Source: Bacillus sp. N1-1 (GTDB lineage: Bacteria; Bacillota; Bacilli; Bacillales; Guptibacillaceae). From it: a DNA stretch of 64,000 nucleotides. The notes beneath the pieces are model-generated. The model was given only the letters and a program-made list of their open reading frames with translations, ran no database searches and had not been told where the DNA came from. Positions 1 through 8,572 of this stretch are shown one piece after another. The stretch spans positions 2,914,001 to 2,978,000 of the forward strand of contig NZ_CP046564.1 in assembly GCF_009818105.1 (NCBI RefSeq). Direction: 5' to 3'. The position numbers were made by a program, and so were the translations under genes. Position 1 is the first letter of the stretch; each line of letters opens with the position of its first letter.

Positions 1-1122
1 ACAATTGTTGAGGCTGTATCACCTTTCTTCCCATATTTTGCTGTTGGTGGAAGTATCTTTACATTCGTCTATTCCATCATGCTATTCTTCCGTACGTTTA
101 CCGGGAAACAGAGGGAAACACTACCGAAACAGCCGCACGAAGCACCAATTGGCATGCTTATTTCGCCTATAGTACTTGTTCTGCTTGTCATTATTATTGC
201 GTTTATCCCAGATGCATTTGGCCATGCACTGCTATCGCCAATGGTCGATGCAATTAATGGCTCCGTTGGGGAGACCCATATTAAATTCTGGCATGGCTTC
301 GGACCGGCCCTTTATATGAGCCTCGCCGTTCTCATTCTAGGTACTGCATTGTACCTGACGCGAGAAAAATGGCAGCACGTTTACAAGGCGTTACCAGGTA
401 AATTATCTGCTGCAAAAGCTTACGATGGTCTCATAAACGGACTGATCAATGGCTCGAGAAAACTAACAAATATTTATATGACAGGTTCTCTTCGCCATTA
501 CATGATTTATATTTTCGTCTTTTTCATTGCTCTAGTTGGTATTACAATGAGCGTATCTGGCGGTTTTCAAATTAACTTTGATGACCTAGCACCAATCGCT
601 GTACCTGAAGTGATGATTGCGATCGTAATGGCGGGTGCTGCTGTGGCTACGATCTTCATGAAAAATCGCATTGCAGCCATTTTAGTCCTTGGAATTGTTG
701 GATATGGTCTATCTCTTCTCTTCGTCTTTTTCCGAGCGCCGGATCTAGCCCTAACGCAGCTTATTGTTGAAACGGTGACTGTTGCTTTATTTTTACTTTG
801 TTTTTATCACTTACCTAACTTTGATAAAAAGAAAGAATCCAAAGGAACAAATGCTATTAACTGGGTTATTTCGATATCAGTGGGTGTTCTTGTCACAATG
901 GTCGGTATCGCTTCTCATAGCACAAAGCTTTTTGAACCGATTTCCGATTATTTCCTAAAGAACTCTTATAAATTAGGCGGAGGAGACAACGTTGTTAACG
1001 TCATTCTTGTTGACTTCCGTGGACTGGATACGATGCTTGAAATCCTTGTGCTTGGACTAGCCGCTCTTGGTATTTATACAATGATCAAACTTCGTCCGGG
1101 TAAGAAGGAGGGAAATGATTAA
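1..1122 (+). CDS. mrpA: Mrp antiporter subunit A, C-terminal part (5' end outside window)
   Basis: The frame is open from base 1, so only the last 373 residues of a protein of usually about 800 are present; the Met at base 79 is internal. MrpA is the large NuoL-like membrane subunit of the Mrp (Mnh/Sha) Na+/H+ antiporter, which exchanges cytoplasmic Na+ for external protons. What is visible is a series of hydrophobic helices followed by the MbhD/MbhE-like C-terminal part, with the segment FRAPDLALTQLIVET and the closing FRGLDTMLEI. It ends at the usual end of MrpA with no fused MrpB (MnhB) domain. Its stop overlaps the next start as TAATG, showing tight operon coupling. The next gene is subunit C, so mrpB is missing from its expected position. 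Confidence 0.95.
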   Translation, partial: TIVEAVSPFFPYFAVGGSIFTFVYSIMLFFRTFTGKQRETLPKQPHEAPIGMLISPIVLVLLVIIIAFIPDAFGHALLSPMVDAINGSVGETHIKFWHGFGPALYMSLAVLILGTALYLTREKWQHVYKALPGKLSAAKAYDGLINGLINGSRKLTNIYMTGSLRHYMIYIFVFFIALVGITMSVSGGFQINFDDLAPIAVPEVMIAIVMAGAAVATIFMKNRIAAILVLGIVGYGLSLLFVFFRAPDLALTQLIVETVTVALFLLCFYHLPNFDKKKESKGTNAINWVISISVGVLVTMVGIASHSTKLFEPISDYFLKNSYKLGGGDNVVNVILVDFRGLDTMLEILVLGLAALGIYTMIKLRPGKKEGND

Positions 1123-1460
1123 TGGAAATCATCATGTCTGTGCTTGCAGGAATACTTTTCACTGCAGGGGTCTATATGATTTTGCAGAAACAAATTCTTA
1201 AAATCATTATCGGTACGGCACTTTTGTCTCATGGGGCTCACTTATTTATTATTACGATGGGAAAGTTGAATCGTGGAAAACCACCGATTCTATCAGAGGG
1301 AGTAACGAATTACGCTGATCCGCTGCCACAGGCCCTTATTTTAACTTCCATTGTTATTAGCTTTGGTGTGACTTCATTTCTTCTTGTGCTAGCGTATCGA
1401 ACGTACCAAACGAATGGTACCGATAATATGGAGAAATTGAGGGGTAACGACAATGAGTAA
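1122..1460 (+). CDS. mrpC: Mrp antiporter subunit C (NuoK-like)
   Basis: A 112-residue protein of three predicted membrane helices, the usual size of MrpC. It resembles NuoK of complex I and forms part of the membrane module that also holds MrpA and MrpD. Recognisable segments are GTALLSHGAHLFIITMG and DPLPQALILTSIVI, the latter typical of NuoK/MrpC proteins. The start overlaps the mrpA stop by one base and the end overlaps mrpD by eight bases, so the genes are probably translationally coupled. In seven-gene mrp operons mrpB stands between A and C; here C follows A directly. Confidence 0.95.
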   Translation: MEIIMSVLAGILFTAGVYMILQKQILKIIIGTALLSHGAHLFIITMGKLNRGKPPILSEGVTNYADPLPQALILTSIVISFGVTSFLLVLAYRTYQTNGTDNMEKLRGNDNE

Positions 1461-2934
1461 CCTAGCTATACTTCCAATTTTATTACCGCTCTTAACAGGA
1501 ATTATTCTTGTATTCTTGAATAAGCGGTTGCCGCTTGTAAGATTGATCACCCGCATCATGGTTCTAGTAAACCTTGCAGTTGTTTCAATTATTGCCTTTA
1601 ACGTGATTCAAAAAGGCACGATCGTATTAAAAGCCGGCGATTGGACAGTGCCTTATGGCATTGTTCTCGTTGCTGATCCTCTTGCCATGCTACTCGTTGT
1701 GACGGCAAACATTATTTCAGTTGCATGTGCTTTCTATGCGTTTAATTCACTAGATGAACAGCGTGAGCGTTATTACTTTTATCCGCTCTTCCAACTTTTA
1801 ATCGCAGGCGTTAGCGGAGCCTTTTTAACAGGAGACTTGTTTAACTTATTCGTATTTTTTGAAGTTCTCTTAATTGCTTCATACGGGTTGATTGTTCTTG
1901 GAGGCACGAAAGAACAATTCAGAGAGTCTTTTAAATACATTATTATCAACTTGTTCTCTTCAATGCTCTTTGTTACAACCGTGTCCTTTCTCTATGCAGT
2001 AGTTGGAACGGTAAACATGGCACAATTAGCAGAACGTGTAGGAGAAGTCCAACAAGATGGCGTGTTAACAACCATTGCTATACTGCTCCTCATTGTATTT
2101 GCAACAAAGGGAGCACTATTTCCGCTATATTTCTGGCTACCTAAGTCTTACACTGTTCCACCGACCGTTATTTCAGCACTATTTGGTGCGCTCCTTACGA
2201 AAGTTGGAGTCTACTCGATTCTTAGGGTTTTCTCATTGATTTTTGTCTATAACCTTTCTGTAACGCACCAAGTTTTACTTATCATGGCTGGGTTTACTCT
2301 TGTATTTGGCGTGATAGGAGCTTTGTCAACGAATAATGTACAGCTTATTATCGCCTACAATATTATCCCGGCAGTTGGCTATATGATTCTGGGCATAGGC
2401 GTCTTCTCAGCTACTGCACTTGCAGGAACTGTTTATTATCTCCTACATGATATGATTATTAAAGCGGCGCTCTTCTTCCTTGTAGGTGCTATGGTTGCTT
2501 ATGCTGGCACTTCAGATTTAAGGAAGATGGGTGGCATTATTAAAAACCAACCACTACTTGGATGGCTCTTTTTCATTGCTGCACTCGCACTTGCAGGATT
2601 ACCGCCGTTCAGTGGATTTGTGGGTAAACTTCTGATTTTAAGAGGGGCATTTGAGGAAGGTCATTATGTTCTGGCTGTGGTTGGTTTAGTGACAAGCCTT
2701 TTAATTCTTCTTTCTGTTATTCGCATCTTCATCAACGGGTTCTGGGGCGAGGCAAAATCGGATTATCCTTCAAATGGTACACCTGTTAAAGGTAAAATCC
2801 TGCCAGCTGCTTTTCTATTGATATTCACCGTATTTCTCGGTTTAGGGGCAGAGTTTATTTACCCTACCGTCCAAACCATTGCAGATCAAATGATTGATCC
2901 AGCAAACTATATTGATTCCGTCATGAAGGAGTAG
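1453..2934 (+). CDS. mrpD: Mrp antiporter subunit D (NuoM/NuoN-like)
   Basis: This 493-residue polytopic protein has the full length of Bacillus MrpD. It belongs to the proton-translocating family of complex I antiporter-like subunits (Proton_antipo_M). The residues known to matter in this family are at the expected places: Glu137 in FFEVLLIASYG and Lys219 in IVFATKGALFPLYFWLP. About 14 membrane helices can be read. It starts inside the end of mrpC and is followed after five bases by mrpE. It is intact and appears functional. Confidence 0.97.
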   Translation: MSNLAILPILLPLLTGIILVFLNKRLPLVRLITRIMVLVNLAVVSIIAFNVIQKGTIVLKAGDWTVPYGIVLVADPLAMLLVVTANIISVACAFYAFNSLDEQRERYYFYPLFQLLIAGVSGAFLTGDLFNLFVFFEVLLIASYGLIVLGGTKEQFRESFKYIIINLFSSMLFVTTVSFLYAVVGTVNMAQLAERVGEVQQDGVLTTIAILLLIVFATKGALFPLYFWLPKSYTVPPTVISALFGALLTKVGVYSILRVFSLIFVYNLSVTHQVLLIMAGFTLVFGVIGALSTNNVQLIIAYNIIPAVGYMILGIGVFSATALAGTVYYLLHDMIIKAALFFLVGAMVAYAGTSDLRKMGGIIKNQPLLGWLFFIAALALAGLPPFSGFVGKLLILRGAFEEGHYVLAVVGLVTSLLILLSVIRIFINGFWGEAKSDYPSNGTPVKGKILPAAFLLIFTVFLGLGAEFIYPTVQTIADQMIDPANYIDSVMKE

Positions 2935-2939
2935 ATGGC

Positions 2940-3416
2940 ATGCCAATTCAAATTATCATTAATCTCATAATTGCCGTTCTCTGGATGTTTCTTTTTGAAA
3001 GCTACTCTTTTAGTACATTTTTTATCGGTTATTTATTTGGGATTGGGCTGCTCCTCTTAATGGAGCGTTTTATTCCAGATCGATTTTATTTCTATCGGCT
3101 CTGGGCAATTATTAAATTGTTGTTCTTGTTTATTAAAGAATTGTTAATGGCCAATGTACAAGTCGTTAAACTCGTCTACAGTCCTAAGCTTAAAATGGAA
3201 CCTGGTATTATTGAAGTTCCAATTGACGTTCGAACAAACTGGGAAATTACAATGCTCGCGAATCTAATCACGTTAACTCCCGGTACGCTAACGGTTTCAG
3301 TTGCACCTGACAATATGCACATCTACATTCATGCGATGGATGCTCCTGATGCTGAAGAAGTTATTAAAGAAATTAAAGGAACATTTGAGAAAGCGATTAT
3401 GGAGGTGACAAGATGA
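2940..3416 (+). CDS. mrpE: Mrp antiporter subunit E
   Basis: A 158-residue protein, matching Bacillus MrpE in length. Two or three N-terminal helices (about residues 5-80) are followed by a soluble C-terminal part with the family pattern ITMLANLITLTPGTLTVSV. MrpE sits at the edge of the Mrp complex and is needed for full antiport activity or assembly. The stop overlaps the mrpF start in an ATGA arrangement. Confidence 0.95.
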   Translation: MPIQIIINLIIAVLWMFLFESYSFSTFFIGYLFGIGLLLLMERFIPDRFYFYRLWAIIKLLFLFIKELLMANVQVVKLVYSPKLKMEPGIIEVPIDVRTNWEITMLANLITLTPGTLTVSVAPDNMHIYIHAMDAPDAEEVIKEIKGTFEKAIMEVTR

Positions 3417-3703
3417 CTTCCCTTTTATCTACCGTATCAACAATCTGTATCGTCATCATTGCGATCTCCACTTTGTTTTTACTTTATCGAGCCATAAAAG
3501 GACCTTCGAATCCTGACCGGGCAGTTGCACTAGATACAATCGGCATTAATTTAATGGCAATAGCTGGTATTCTAGCAATTAAACTAGAAACTGAATATTT
3601 CAATGATATTATTCTTCTCATTGGAATCCTTGCTTTTATAGGGACAGTAGCTATCGCTAAATTTTTGGAAAAGGGTGTTATCATTGAAAGAAGTCGTGAT
3701 TAG
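3413..3703 (+). CDS. mrpF: Mrp antiporter subunit F
   Basis: A 96-residue, three-helix membrane protein with the MrpF signature GPSNPDRAVALDTIGINLM between helices 1 and 2. Family members are about 90 residues. MrpF packs with MrpE and MrpG in the small-subunit part of the antiporter. It overlaps mrpE by four bases and mrpG by about 20 bases, as in other mrp operons. Confidence 0.95.
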   Translation: MTSLLSTVSTICIVIIAISTLFLLYRAIKGPSNPDRAVALDTIGINLMAIAGILAIKLETEYFNDIILLIGILAFIGTVAIAKFLEKGVIIERSRD

Positions 3704-4040
3704 CATTTTTATGCTTATCGGTACGTTTTTCCTTTTTTCTGGGGCGCTAGGGATTTTTCGACTTCCTGACGTATACACTCGTCTACACGCCGCTTCAAAA
3801 AGTGCTACGCTAGGAGTAGCTGGAATTCTTATCGCCGCTTTCCTTTATTTCATCTTCGAAGAACAAATGGTGAGCGGTAAGCTCATTCTCGGGATTATCT
3901 TCATTCTCATGACAGCACCAGTTTCTGGGCATATGATTTCTAGAGCAGCCTATCAAAAAGGAGTCCCATTATGGGATAAAACGACGAGAGATGATCTTCA
4001 TAAAGCGCAACAAAAAAAAGCAAGCACGAACAAGGGTTAA
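3684..4040 (+). CDS. mrpG: Mrp antiporter subunit G
   Basis: A 118-residue membrane protein, last gene of the operon. The motif FRLPDVYTRLHAASKSATLG is the MrpG/MnhG hallmark. The TTG start at 3684 is preferred because AAAAGGG just upstream gives a well-placed ribosome binding site; a GTG at 3675 lies within that site and would add three residues. MrpG is required for Mrp assembly. A strong hairpin overlapping the stop closes the operon. Confidence 0.93.
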   Translation: MKEVVISIFMLIGTFFLFSGALGIFRLPDVYTRLHAASKSATLGVAGILIAAFLYFIFEEQMVSGKLILGIIFILMTAPVSGHMISRAAYQKGVPLWDKTTRDDLHKAQQKKASTNKG

Positions 4041-4062
4041 TCCCTAACGTGCTTGCTTTTTC
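4016..4062. terminator. Bidirectional terminator after mrpG
   Basis: A 10-bp perfect stem (AGCAAGCACG with CGTGCTTGCT) is flanked by an A-run on the left and a T-run on the right, so it can end the mrp operon on the plus strand and the yjcZ-like gene on the minus strand. Confidence 0.85.
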
Positions 4063-4081
4063 ACATTCACGAAAACGATCA

Positions 4082-4237
4082 TTAACGATAATTTGCGTAA
4101 TAATAGTACCCGCCGCCGATCACAAGCAATAAAACAAGCAGTACAACAATTAAAGCAAAGTACCCTCCTCCATAGCCTGGATATGGATATGGGTATGGCG
4201 GATAGGGATATCCACAGCCAGGATAGCCGTAACTCAT
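4082..4237 (-). CDS. YjcZ-family small sporulation-type membrane peptide
   Basis: A 51-residue peptide rich in Gly, Tyr and Pro at the N-terminus (repeats of the YPYP type), then a single hydrophobic segment ending in GGGYYYYANYR. This is the layout of the YjcZ/YtrI-like tiny membrane proteins linked to sporulation in Bacillus. The start is set by a very strong site, AAAGGAGGGG, five bases before ATG at 4237; a longer in-frame reading to 4318 has no such site. Its function in the family is not defined. Confidence 0.8.
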   Translation of the reverse strand: MSYGYPGCGYPYPPYPYPYPGYGGGYFALIVVLLVLLLVIGGGYYYYANYR

Positions 4238-4424
4238 ACGCCCCCTCCTTTTCTCCCTTAGACATTCTTCTGGTAGATAGTATAGTCTATGAAAGATTCG
4301 AATAGGATGTATGGACATTGGCGGAGTTTTCTAAATTCATCACTACCGCTGTTCATCCGTTTCTTAATGCACTACAATTAGTAGGGGTATGAAGCCTTGC
4401 AATTACTAAAAGGGGTCGATATCA

Positions 4425-5543
4425 ATGACAACATCAATGAAAACAATAACACCCACCTATGACCCATGGGAAGCTTATATGGATGTTGAAGAATACGGAA
4501 GTATGATACTTTCTAATATTGAACTAACCACAACGACACTATGCAATATGCGGTGTGAGCACTGTGCGGTTGGTTATACTCTTCAACCAAAAGATCCTGA
4601 TCCGCTTCCATTGGACCTTTTGACTGGTAGACTAGACGAAGTAGAAAAACTTCGTGCACTAAGCATTACTGGTGGCGAGCCTATGCTATCAATGAAATCA
4701 GTGAAACAATATGTAGCGCCACTACTTAAATATGCGCATGACCGAGGAGCACGCACACAAATAAACTCCAACCTAACGCTAGATCGAAAGCGATACGATC
4801 TTATTCTACCTTATTTGGACGTTTTACATATTTCTCATAACTATGGAAGTATTGAAGATTTTACTGACATTGGTTTTGCAGTAATGGATCGTAAACCTTC
4901 GATAGTCCAACGAGAGGCCTATTTTCATCGCATGGTTGAAAACGCAAAAGATTTAACTTCTAAAGGAGTAATCGTTTCAGCCGAGACTATGATCAATCGC
5001 AGAACAATTCCGAATATCGTTAGCATTCATAAACAAATTGCAGAGATGGGTTGTCAGAGACATGAGATTCATCCAATGTACCCTTCAGATTTTGCTTCTG
5101 ATTTAGACATTGCTTCATTGGATGAAATTCGAGAAGGGATACACCGTTTATTAGATAACCGAGATCCCGACGTCTGGCTGCTATTTGGAACACTGCCATT
5201 CTACCCGTGTAGTTCAAATCCAGAAGATCTCAAACTTTTAGAAAGATTATATGCAGAGCCAAACGTAACGGTTAGAAATGATCCAGATGGTCGCTCAAGG
5301 TTAAACTTAAACATATTTGACGGAGACATCATCGTAACTGATTTTGGTGACACTCCTCCACTTGGGAATATTAAAGACACAAATTTAAATGACGCCTATC
5401 AAAAATGGCAAGATAGTAAAGTCGCTAAAAGCATAAGCTGCCACTGTCCAGCTGTTAAATGTCTAGGCCCTAACCTTCTCGTTAAAGATGCTTATTACAA
5501 AAATATCGACTTTTTACAAAAAGAGACAAATCTCTCTCTTTAA
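4425..5543 (+). CDS. yfkAB: Radical SAM / CxCxxxxC protein YfkAB
   Basis: A 372-residue radical SAM protein. The iron-sulfur binding cluster CxxxCxxC is at Cys40, Cys44 and Cys47, followed by the SITGGEP glycine-rich segment of the SAM fold. A second cysteine set, CHCPAVKC at residues 339-346, is the CxCxxxxC motif that defines the YfkAB family. In B. subtilis yfkA and yfkB were once annotated as two genes but form one frame, as here. The reaction is unknown. It stands alone, with an AAAAGGGG site about nine bases before the ATG and a terminator after the stop. Confidence 0.9.
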   Translation: MTTSMKTITPTYDPWEAYMDVEEYGSMILSNIELTTTTLCNMRCEHCAVGYTLQPKDPDPLPLDLLTGRLDEVEKLRALSITGGEPMLSMKSVKQYVAPLLKYAHDRGARTQINSNLTLDRKRYDLILPYLDVLHISHNYGSIEDFTDIGFAVMDRKPSIVQREAYFHRMVENAKDLTSKGVIVSAETMINRRTIPNIVSIHKQIAEMGCQRHEIHPMYPSDFASDLDIASLDEIREGIHRLLDNRDPDVWLLFGTLPFYPCSSNPEDLKLLERLYAEPNVTVRNDPDGRSRLNLNIFDGDIIVTDFGDTPPLGNIKDTNLNDAYQKWQDSKVAKSISCHCPAVKCLGPNLLVKDAYYKNIDFLQKETNLSL

Positions 5544-5570
5544 ACCTCCGATTTCGGGGGTTTTTTTACT
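5544..5570 (+). terminator. Terminator after yfkAB
   Basis: The short stem ACCTCCGA / TTCGGGGGT directly after the stop is followed by seven T residues. Confidence 0.75.
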
Positions 5571-5657
5571 CATTTTTGTATCTAATCACAATTTCAGCTT
5601 TCACTTCTTTAAAGATAGGGTATAATACCTATCGTAATCTATAGGAGTGTGATACTT

Positions 5658-6404
5658 GTGAGGAAAAAAATATGGATTCTGGTGTTAGTTGCCGGTTCTC
5701 TAGCTATAATACTAGCGCTTGCTGAAAATCAAACGGATTTTCTTAGAACCAATGCAAACGAAATGCCCGAGAACGATTCAGAGTCCAAGAAGAAAAACAT
5801 TACGTACTATACTAAATATTATCAAACGAAAAAGAGTATATACGACTCTTACACTCACAAAGACAGTGAGACAATTTTCCTTGGTGATAGCTTGACTGAT
5901 TATTATGAATGGGGAGAAGCTCTCAGTGATCACGAGGTATTAAATCGAGGCATTGCCGGTGATACAACGACTGGAGTACTTAACCGAATCGATGAGGTGG
6001 TAAAAGCGAAACCTGATCGGGTGTATTTATTAATTGGGATTAACGATATGATTGCAGGTCAACCTATTAATAAAATTGAGACAAACTATAAGCAGATTCT
6101 TGATATTCTGAAGACGCGATCTCCTAACACAAAGGTGTACATTCAAAGTTTGTTCCCCGTCAACACGGCATTAACTGGTCATCCTCTTAATAACGCAACA
6201 ATTCGCGATTTAAACAAGCGTTTAGAAGACCTCTCAAATCTGTATGATTATCAATATATCGATATTTATCCAGAGCTAGTCGAATTTGGTCAGTTAAATA
6301 AAGATTTTACTTTCGATGGTCTTCATCTAAATGGAGAAGGTTATCGCATTTGGACTAGAAAAATTCTTTCTACGTACAATACAAATGAAGAGGCTCAAAA
6401 GTAA
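5658..6404 (+). CDS. SGNH/GDSL-family hydrolase, membrane-anchored or secreted
   Basis: A 248-residue protein with an N-terminal signal or anchor helix (about residues 4-20), then an SGNH hydrolase domain. The blocks are readable in order: GDSLTDYYEW with nucleophile Ser78, NRGIAGDTT, LLIGINDM, and FDGLHLNGEGYRIW carrying the catalytic Asp-x-x-His pair. Such enzymes cleave esters of lipids or acetylated carbohydrates outside the cell; the substrate cannot be told. The GTG at 5658 is preferred over GTG 5649 because AGGAG at 5643-5647 is then ten bases away. A TATAAT box lies about 25 bases upstream of the ribosome binding site. Confidence 0.85.
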   Translation: MRKKIWILVLVAGSLAIILALAENQTDFLRTNANEMPENDSESKKKNITYYTKYYQTKKSIYDSYTHKDSETIFLGDSLTDYYEWGEALSDHEVLNRGIAGDTTTGVLNRIDEVVKAKPDRVYLLIGINDMIAGQPINKIETNYKQILDILKTRSPNTKVYIQSLFPVNTALTGHPLNNATIRDLNKRLEDLSNLYDYQYIDIYPELVEFGQLNKDFTFDGLHLNGEGYRIWTRKILSTYNTNEEAQK

Positions 6405-6509
6405 ATCACAAGAATTTCGCGATACGTTATTGCTTTTTCGCTTTTGTGTGTTAAAATACAATAGACCAACCTTAAAATGCTTCGGAGGGAAACCTTCGGA
6501 GTTCTTTTT

Positions 6510-6740
6510 TTAACTCGTCACTGTTTTTTTACTTCGGAAGTCTTTAAAAGGGTATACCGCTAGAATTCGCTCAACCTTAAATGTTCGAACATTCCTCCTT
6601 AAGTAACAATACCCAATGATTTCTTGTTCGTTTACATTAAGTATCCTAACAATTCTCTTAGTAATGTTGTTTTCCCCAGATACATAGATCATTTCTACAT
6701 TTGTCTGATGTTTTAGGTGGTTTTTTATATTCTTATACAT
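6510..6740 (-). CDS. Small WYL-like domain protein
   Basis: A 76-residue protein starting at the second ATG of the frame, which has AAGGAAG six bases upstream. The C-terminal half (IIGYCYLRRNVRTFKVERILAVYP) has the strand pattern and RxFxxxRI motif of WYL domains, which bind ligands or nucleic acid in bacterial regulators. There is no helix-turn-helix, so this is a stand-alone WYL-like module. Such tiny proteins occur in Bacillus genomes, but their role is unknown. Confidence 0.65.
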   Translation of the reverse strand: MYKNIKNHLKHQTNVEMIYVSGENNITKRIVRILNVNEQEIIGYCYLRRNVRTFKVERILAVYPFKDFRSKKTVTS

Positions 6741-6861
6741 GAGAAACTTCCTTTCCATGCGATCATTTGTTCTTATTATATGACGAACGAACGTTCTTCA
6801 CCACTACTTTGCATCGATAGACATTGCTCTTTTTTCCATTTGGAGGTTAGGCTTAGTAATT

Positions 6862-6886
6862 AAAAAAACCCCGCTTTTTAGCAGGG
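6862..6886 (-). terminator. Terminator after sigK
   Basis: On the minus strand CCCTGC pairs with GCGGGG across a TAAAAA loop and is followed by seven T residues. Confidence 0.8.
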
Positions 6887-7594
6887 CTACGCACCACTTT
6901 CTTTTCGATTTCGATAAAACTCATGAAACAATTTCATTAACGCTCGCTTTTCAATTCTAGAAACATAACTTCGAGAAATACCAAGCTGCCTCGCAATTTC
7001 CCGCTGTGTCAATTCTTTTTCAAGGTTTAAACCAAATCGTCCGACAATTACTTCCTTTTCTCGATCATCTAGAATATGAATGTATTCATAGATCTTCTTT
7101 TTCTCCATATTGAGTTGAATTAACTCTACAATATCTTCCGTTTCTGCTTTTAAAACGTCAATAAGTGAAATCTCATTCCCTTCCTTATCCTGACCGATTG
7201 GATCATGTAGAGACACATCTTTTTTTGTCTTTTTCAAAGCCCGTAAGTGCATAAGAATTTCGTTTTCAATACATCTTGCTGCATAGGTTGCTAGCTTTGT
7301 GCCTTTATCTGTTGAATAACTTTCAATTGCTTTGATTAAACCAATTGTACCGATCGAGATAAGATCTTCAGGATCTTCGCCAGTATTTTCAAACTTTTTC
7401 ACGATATGGGCCACGAGACGGAGGTTGTGTTCGATGAGCCGATTTCTTGCATCTTCATCTCCTTCAGCCATTAATTCTAAATACTTTCTTTCATCTTTTC
7501 TAGAAAGAGGCTGGGGAAAGGCATTGTTTTTCACAAATGAGACAAAGAAAAGAACTTCCTTACAAACGTAAGCAAGTGCTGCCAGTAAGGACAC
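6887..7594 (-). CDS. sigK: RNA polymerase sigma-K, precursor form
   Basis: A 235-residue sigma factor of the late mother-cell stage of sporulation. Regions 2 and 4 are intact ([20 protein letters not shown], then [19 protein letters not shown]). The GTG start at 7594 follows GGGAGGTGAG by a few bases and gives the expected hydrophobic pro-sequence of about 19 residues ending FFVS before [12 protein letters not shown], the counterpart of the SpoIVFB cleavage site in B. subtilis pro-sigma-K. The gene is continuous, with no skin-type element splitting it. A longer reading to 7657 adds residues that do not match the family. Confidence 0.96.
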   Translation of the reverse strand: MSLLAALAYVCKEVLFFVSFVKNNAFPQPLSRKDERKYLELMAEGDEDARNRLIEHNLRLVAHIVKKFENTGEDPEDLISIGTIGLIKAIESYSTDKGTKLATYAARCIENEILMHLRALKKTKKDVSLHDPIGQDKEGNEISLIDVLKAETEDIVELIQLNMEKKKIYEYIHILDDREKEVIVGRFGLNLEKELTQREIARQLGISRSYVSRIEKRALMKLFHEFYRNRKESGA

Positions 7595-7683
7595 ATACTC
7601 ACCTCCCAATGATGGGCTGTTACTATATCTTAAGTTTATGTTAATGCCTACCCCCACGTGTCTGTCCTTCTGGAATTTTAAAT

Positions 7684-7718
7684 CAAAAAATAAGACGCCC
7701 CTCCGAAAGGAAACGTCT
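7684..7718 (-). terminator. Terminator downstream of the 52-residue gene
   Basis: On the minus strand AGACG pairs with CGTCT around an inner TCC/GGA stem and is followed by a T-rich run. Confidence 0.6.
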
Positions 7719-7720
7719 CA

Positions 7721-7879
7721 TCATTCATCATGATTTCTCTTCTGTTCTTTTATCCATTTCTCAGACATAAACTCTTCCCGTAAATAGCGATGATGGGCTG
7801 AATACCGACCATATTTCATACGTATTACTGCTAGAATCGCAACAATTCCTCCAACACCCGTTAGTTCAAACCATTCCAT
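7721..7879 (-). CDS. Small 52-residue protein, N-terminal membrane segment
   Basis: The open frame encodes 52 residues starting MEWFELTGVGGIVAILAV and ending KRNHDE. The first 20 residues are hydrophobic and could span the membrane; the rest is basic and rich in Arg, His and Lys. AGGAG lies 11 bases before the ATG, and a hairpin terminator follows a few bases after the stop, which together make a small transcription unit plausible. No family is recognised. Confidence 0.5.
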   Translation of the reverse strand: MEWFELTGVGGIVAILAVIRMKYGRYSAHHRYLREEFMSEKWIKEQKRNHDE

Positions 7880-7933
7880 ACACTGCCACACTCCTCATAT
7901 GACAGTGTATTCATCTAAACAATGATTGCTACC

Positions 7934-8374
7934 TTATCGATTTGTCTCAAATAATTGTCTAAGCGTCTCATCATTTACGATAAGATCAGCCAATTGATAT
8001 TGATCTAAAACTTCAAAATATGCCGTCAGAGCCGAATGAAGAACGTGCTTTAGTCGACATGCAGGACTGATTACACATGAATTGTTTTCTTTATCAAAGC
8101 ACTCTACTAAATTAAAATCTTCCTCGGTACTTCTGACAACTTCTCCAACGTTGATTTCCTGAGGAAGTTGGGCCAATCTTAACCCTCCATTCCTTCCTCT
8201 TATTGTCTCAATATATCCTTTTTTTCCAAGCTCATGCGCGACTTTCATTAGATGATTTTTTGAAATTTGGTAAGCATCTGCAATTTCTTGTATGCTTGCT
8301 AAGTTATTTTTTTTCATACTCCCAAGATAAATTAGCATTCTTAAAGAGTAATCGGTATAATTTGTTAATCGCAT
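7934..8374 (-). CDS. nsrR: Nitric-oxide-sensing Rrf2-family repressor NsrR
   Basis: A 146-residue Rrf2-family regulator with an N-terminal winged helix-turn-helix (about residues 25-65, SIQEIADAYQISKNHLMKVA) and three cysteines at 92, 100 and 106, the spacing used by NsrR to hold its iron-sulfur cluster. NsrR represses NO-detoxification genes until NO damages the cluster. It is divergent from hmp, its classic target, with a palindromic operator between them. Confidence 0.9.
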   Translation of the reverse strand: MRLTNYTDYSLRMLIYLGSMKKNNLASIQEIADAYQISKNHLMKVAHELGKKGYIETIRGRNGGLRLAQLPQEINVGEVVRSTEEDFNLVECFDKENNSCVISPACRLKHVLHSALTAYFEVLDQYQLADLIVNDETLRQLFETNR

Positions 8375-8525
8375 GGTGATTCAACCTCTTTTCACTCCTA
8401 TGTTCATAGGTCTATTTTATCATATCATGGAAAACTTCACGTTATGTAATGCTCTAGATAAGATGTGAACATTCTTTTAAAGATGCATTTTGGATATTGC
8501 TTTCAGAAGGAATAAGCAGTAACAT

Positions 8526-8550
8526 AAAGATATATTTAAAATACATCTTT
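8526..8550. promoter_or_regulatory. Probable NsrR operator upstream of hmp
   Basis: The half-sites AAAGATATATTT and AAATACATCTTT form a palindrome with one mismatch per arm around a central A, close to the AT-rich NsrR consensus known from Bacillus. It lies 22 bases before the hmp start. A weaker partial copy (AAAGATGCATTT) begins near 8479 and may serve the nsrR side. Confidence 0.75.
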
Positions 8551-8572
8551 AACCCAACTGGAGGTTCTTTTT

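Noticed and set aside
6470..6512. Terminator after the GDSL hydrolase gene
   Set aside because: A T-run is present, but the CTTCGGAG copies are direct, not inverted, repeats and give only a weak stem, so no terminator was called.
6331..6513. 60-codon frame at the end of the GDSL gene
   Set aside because: It overlaps the hydrolase in another frame and runs into non-coding sequence; no ribosome site.
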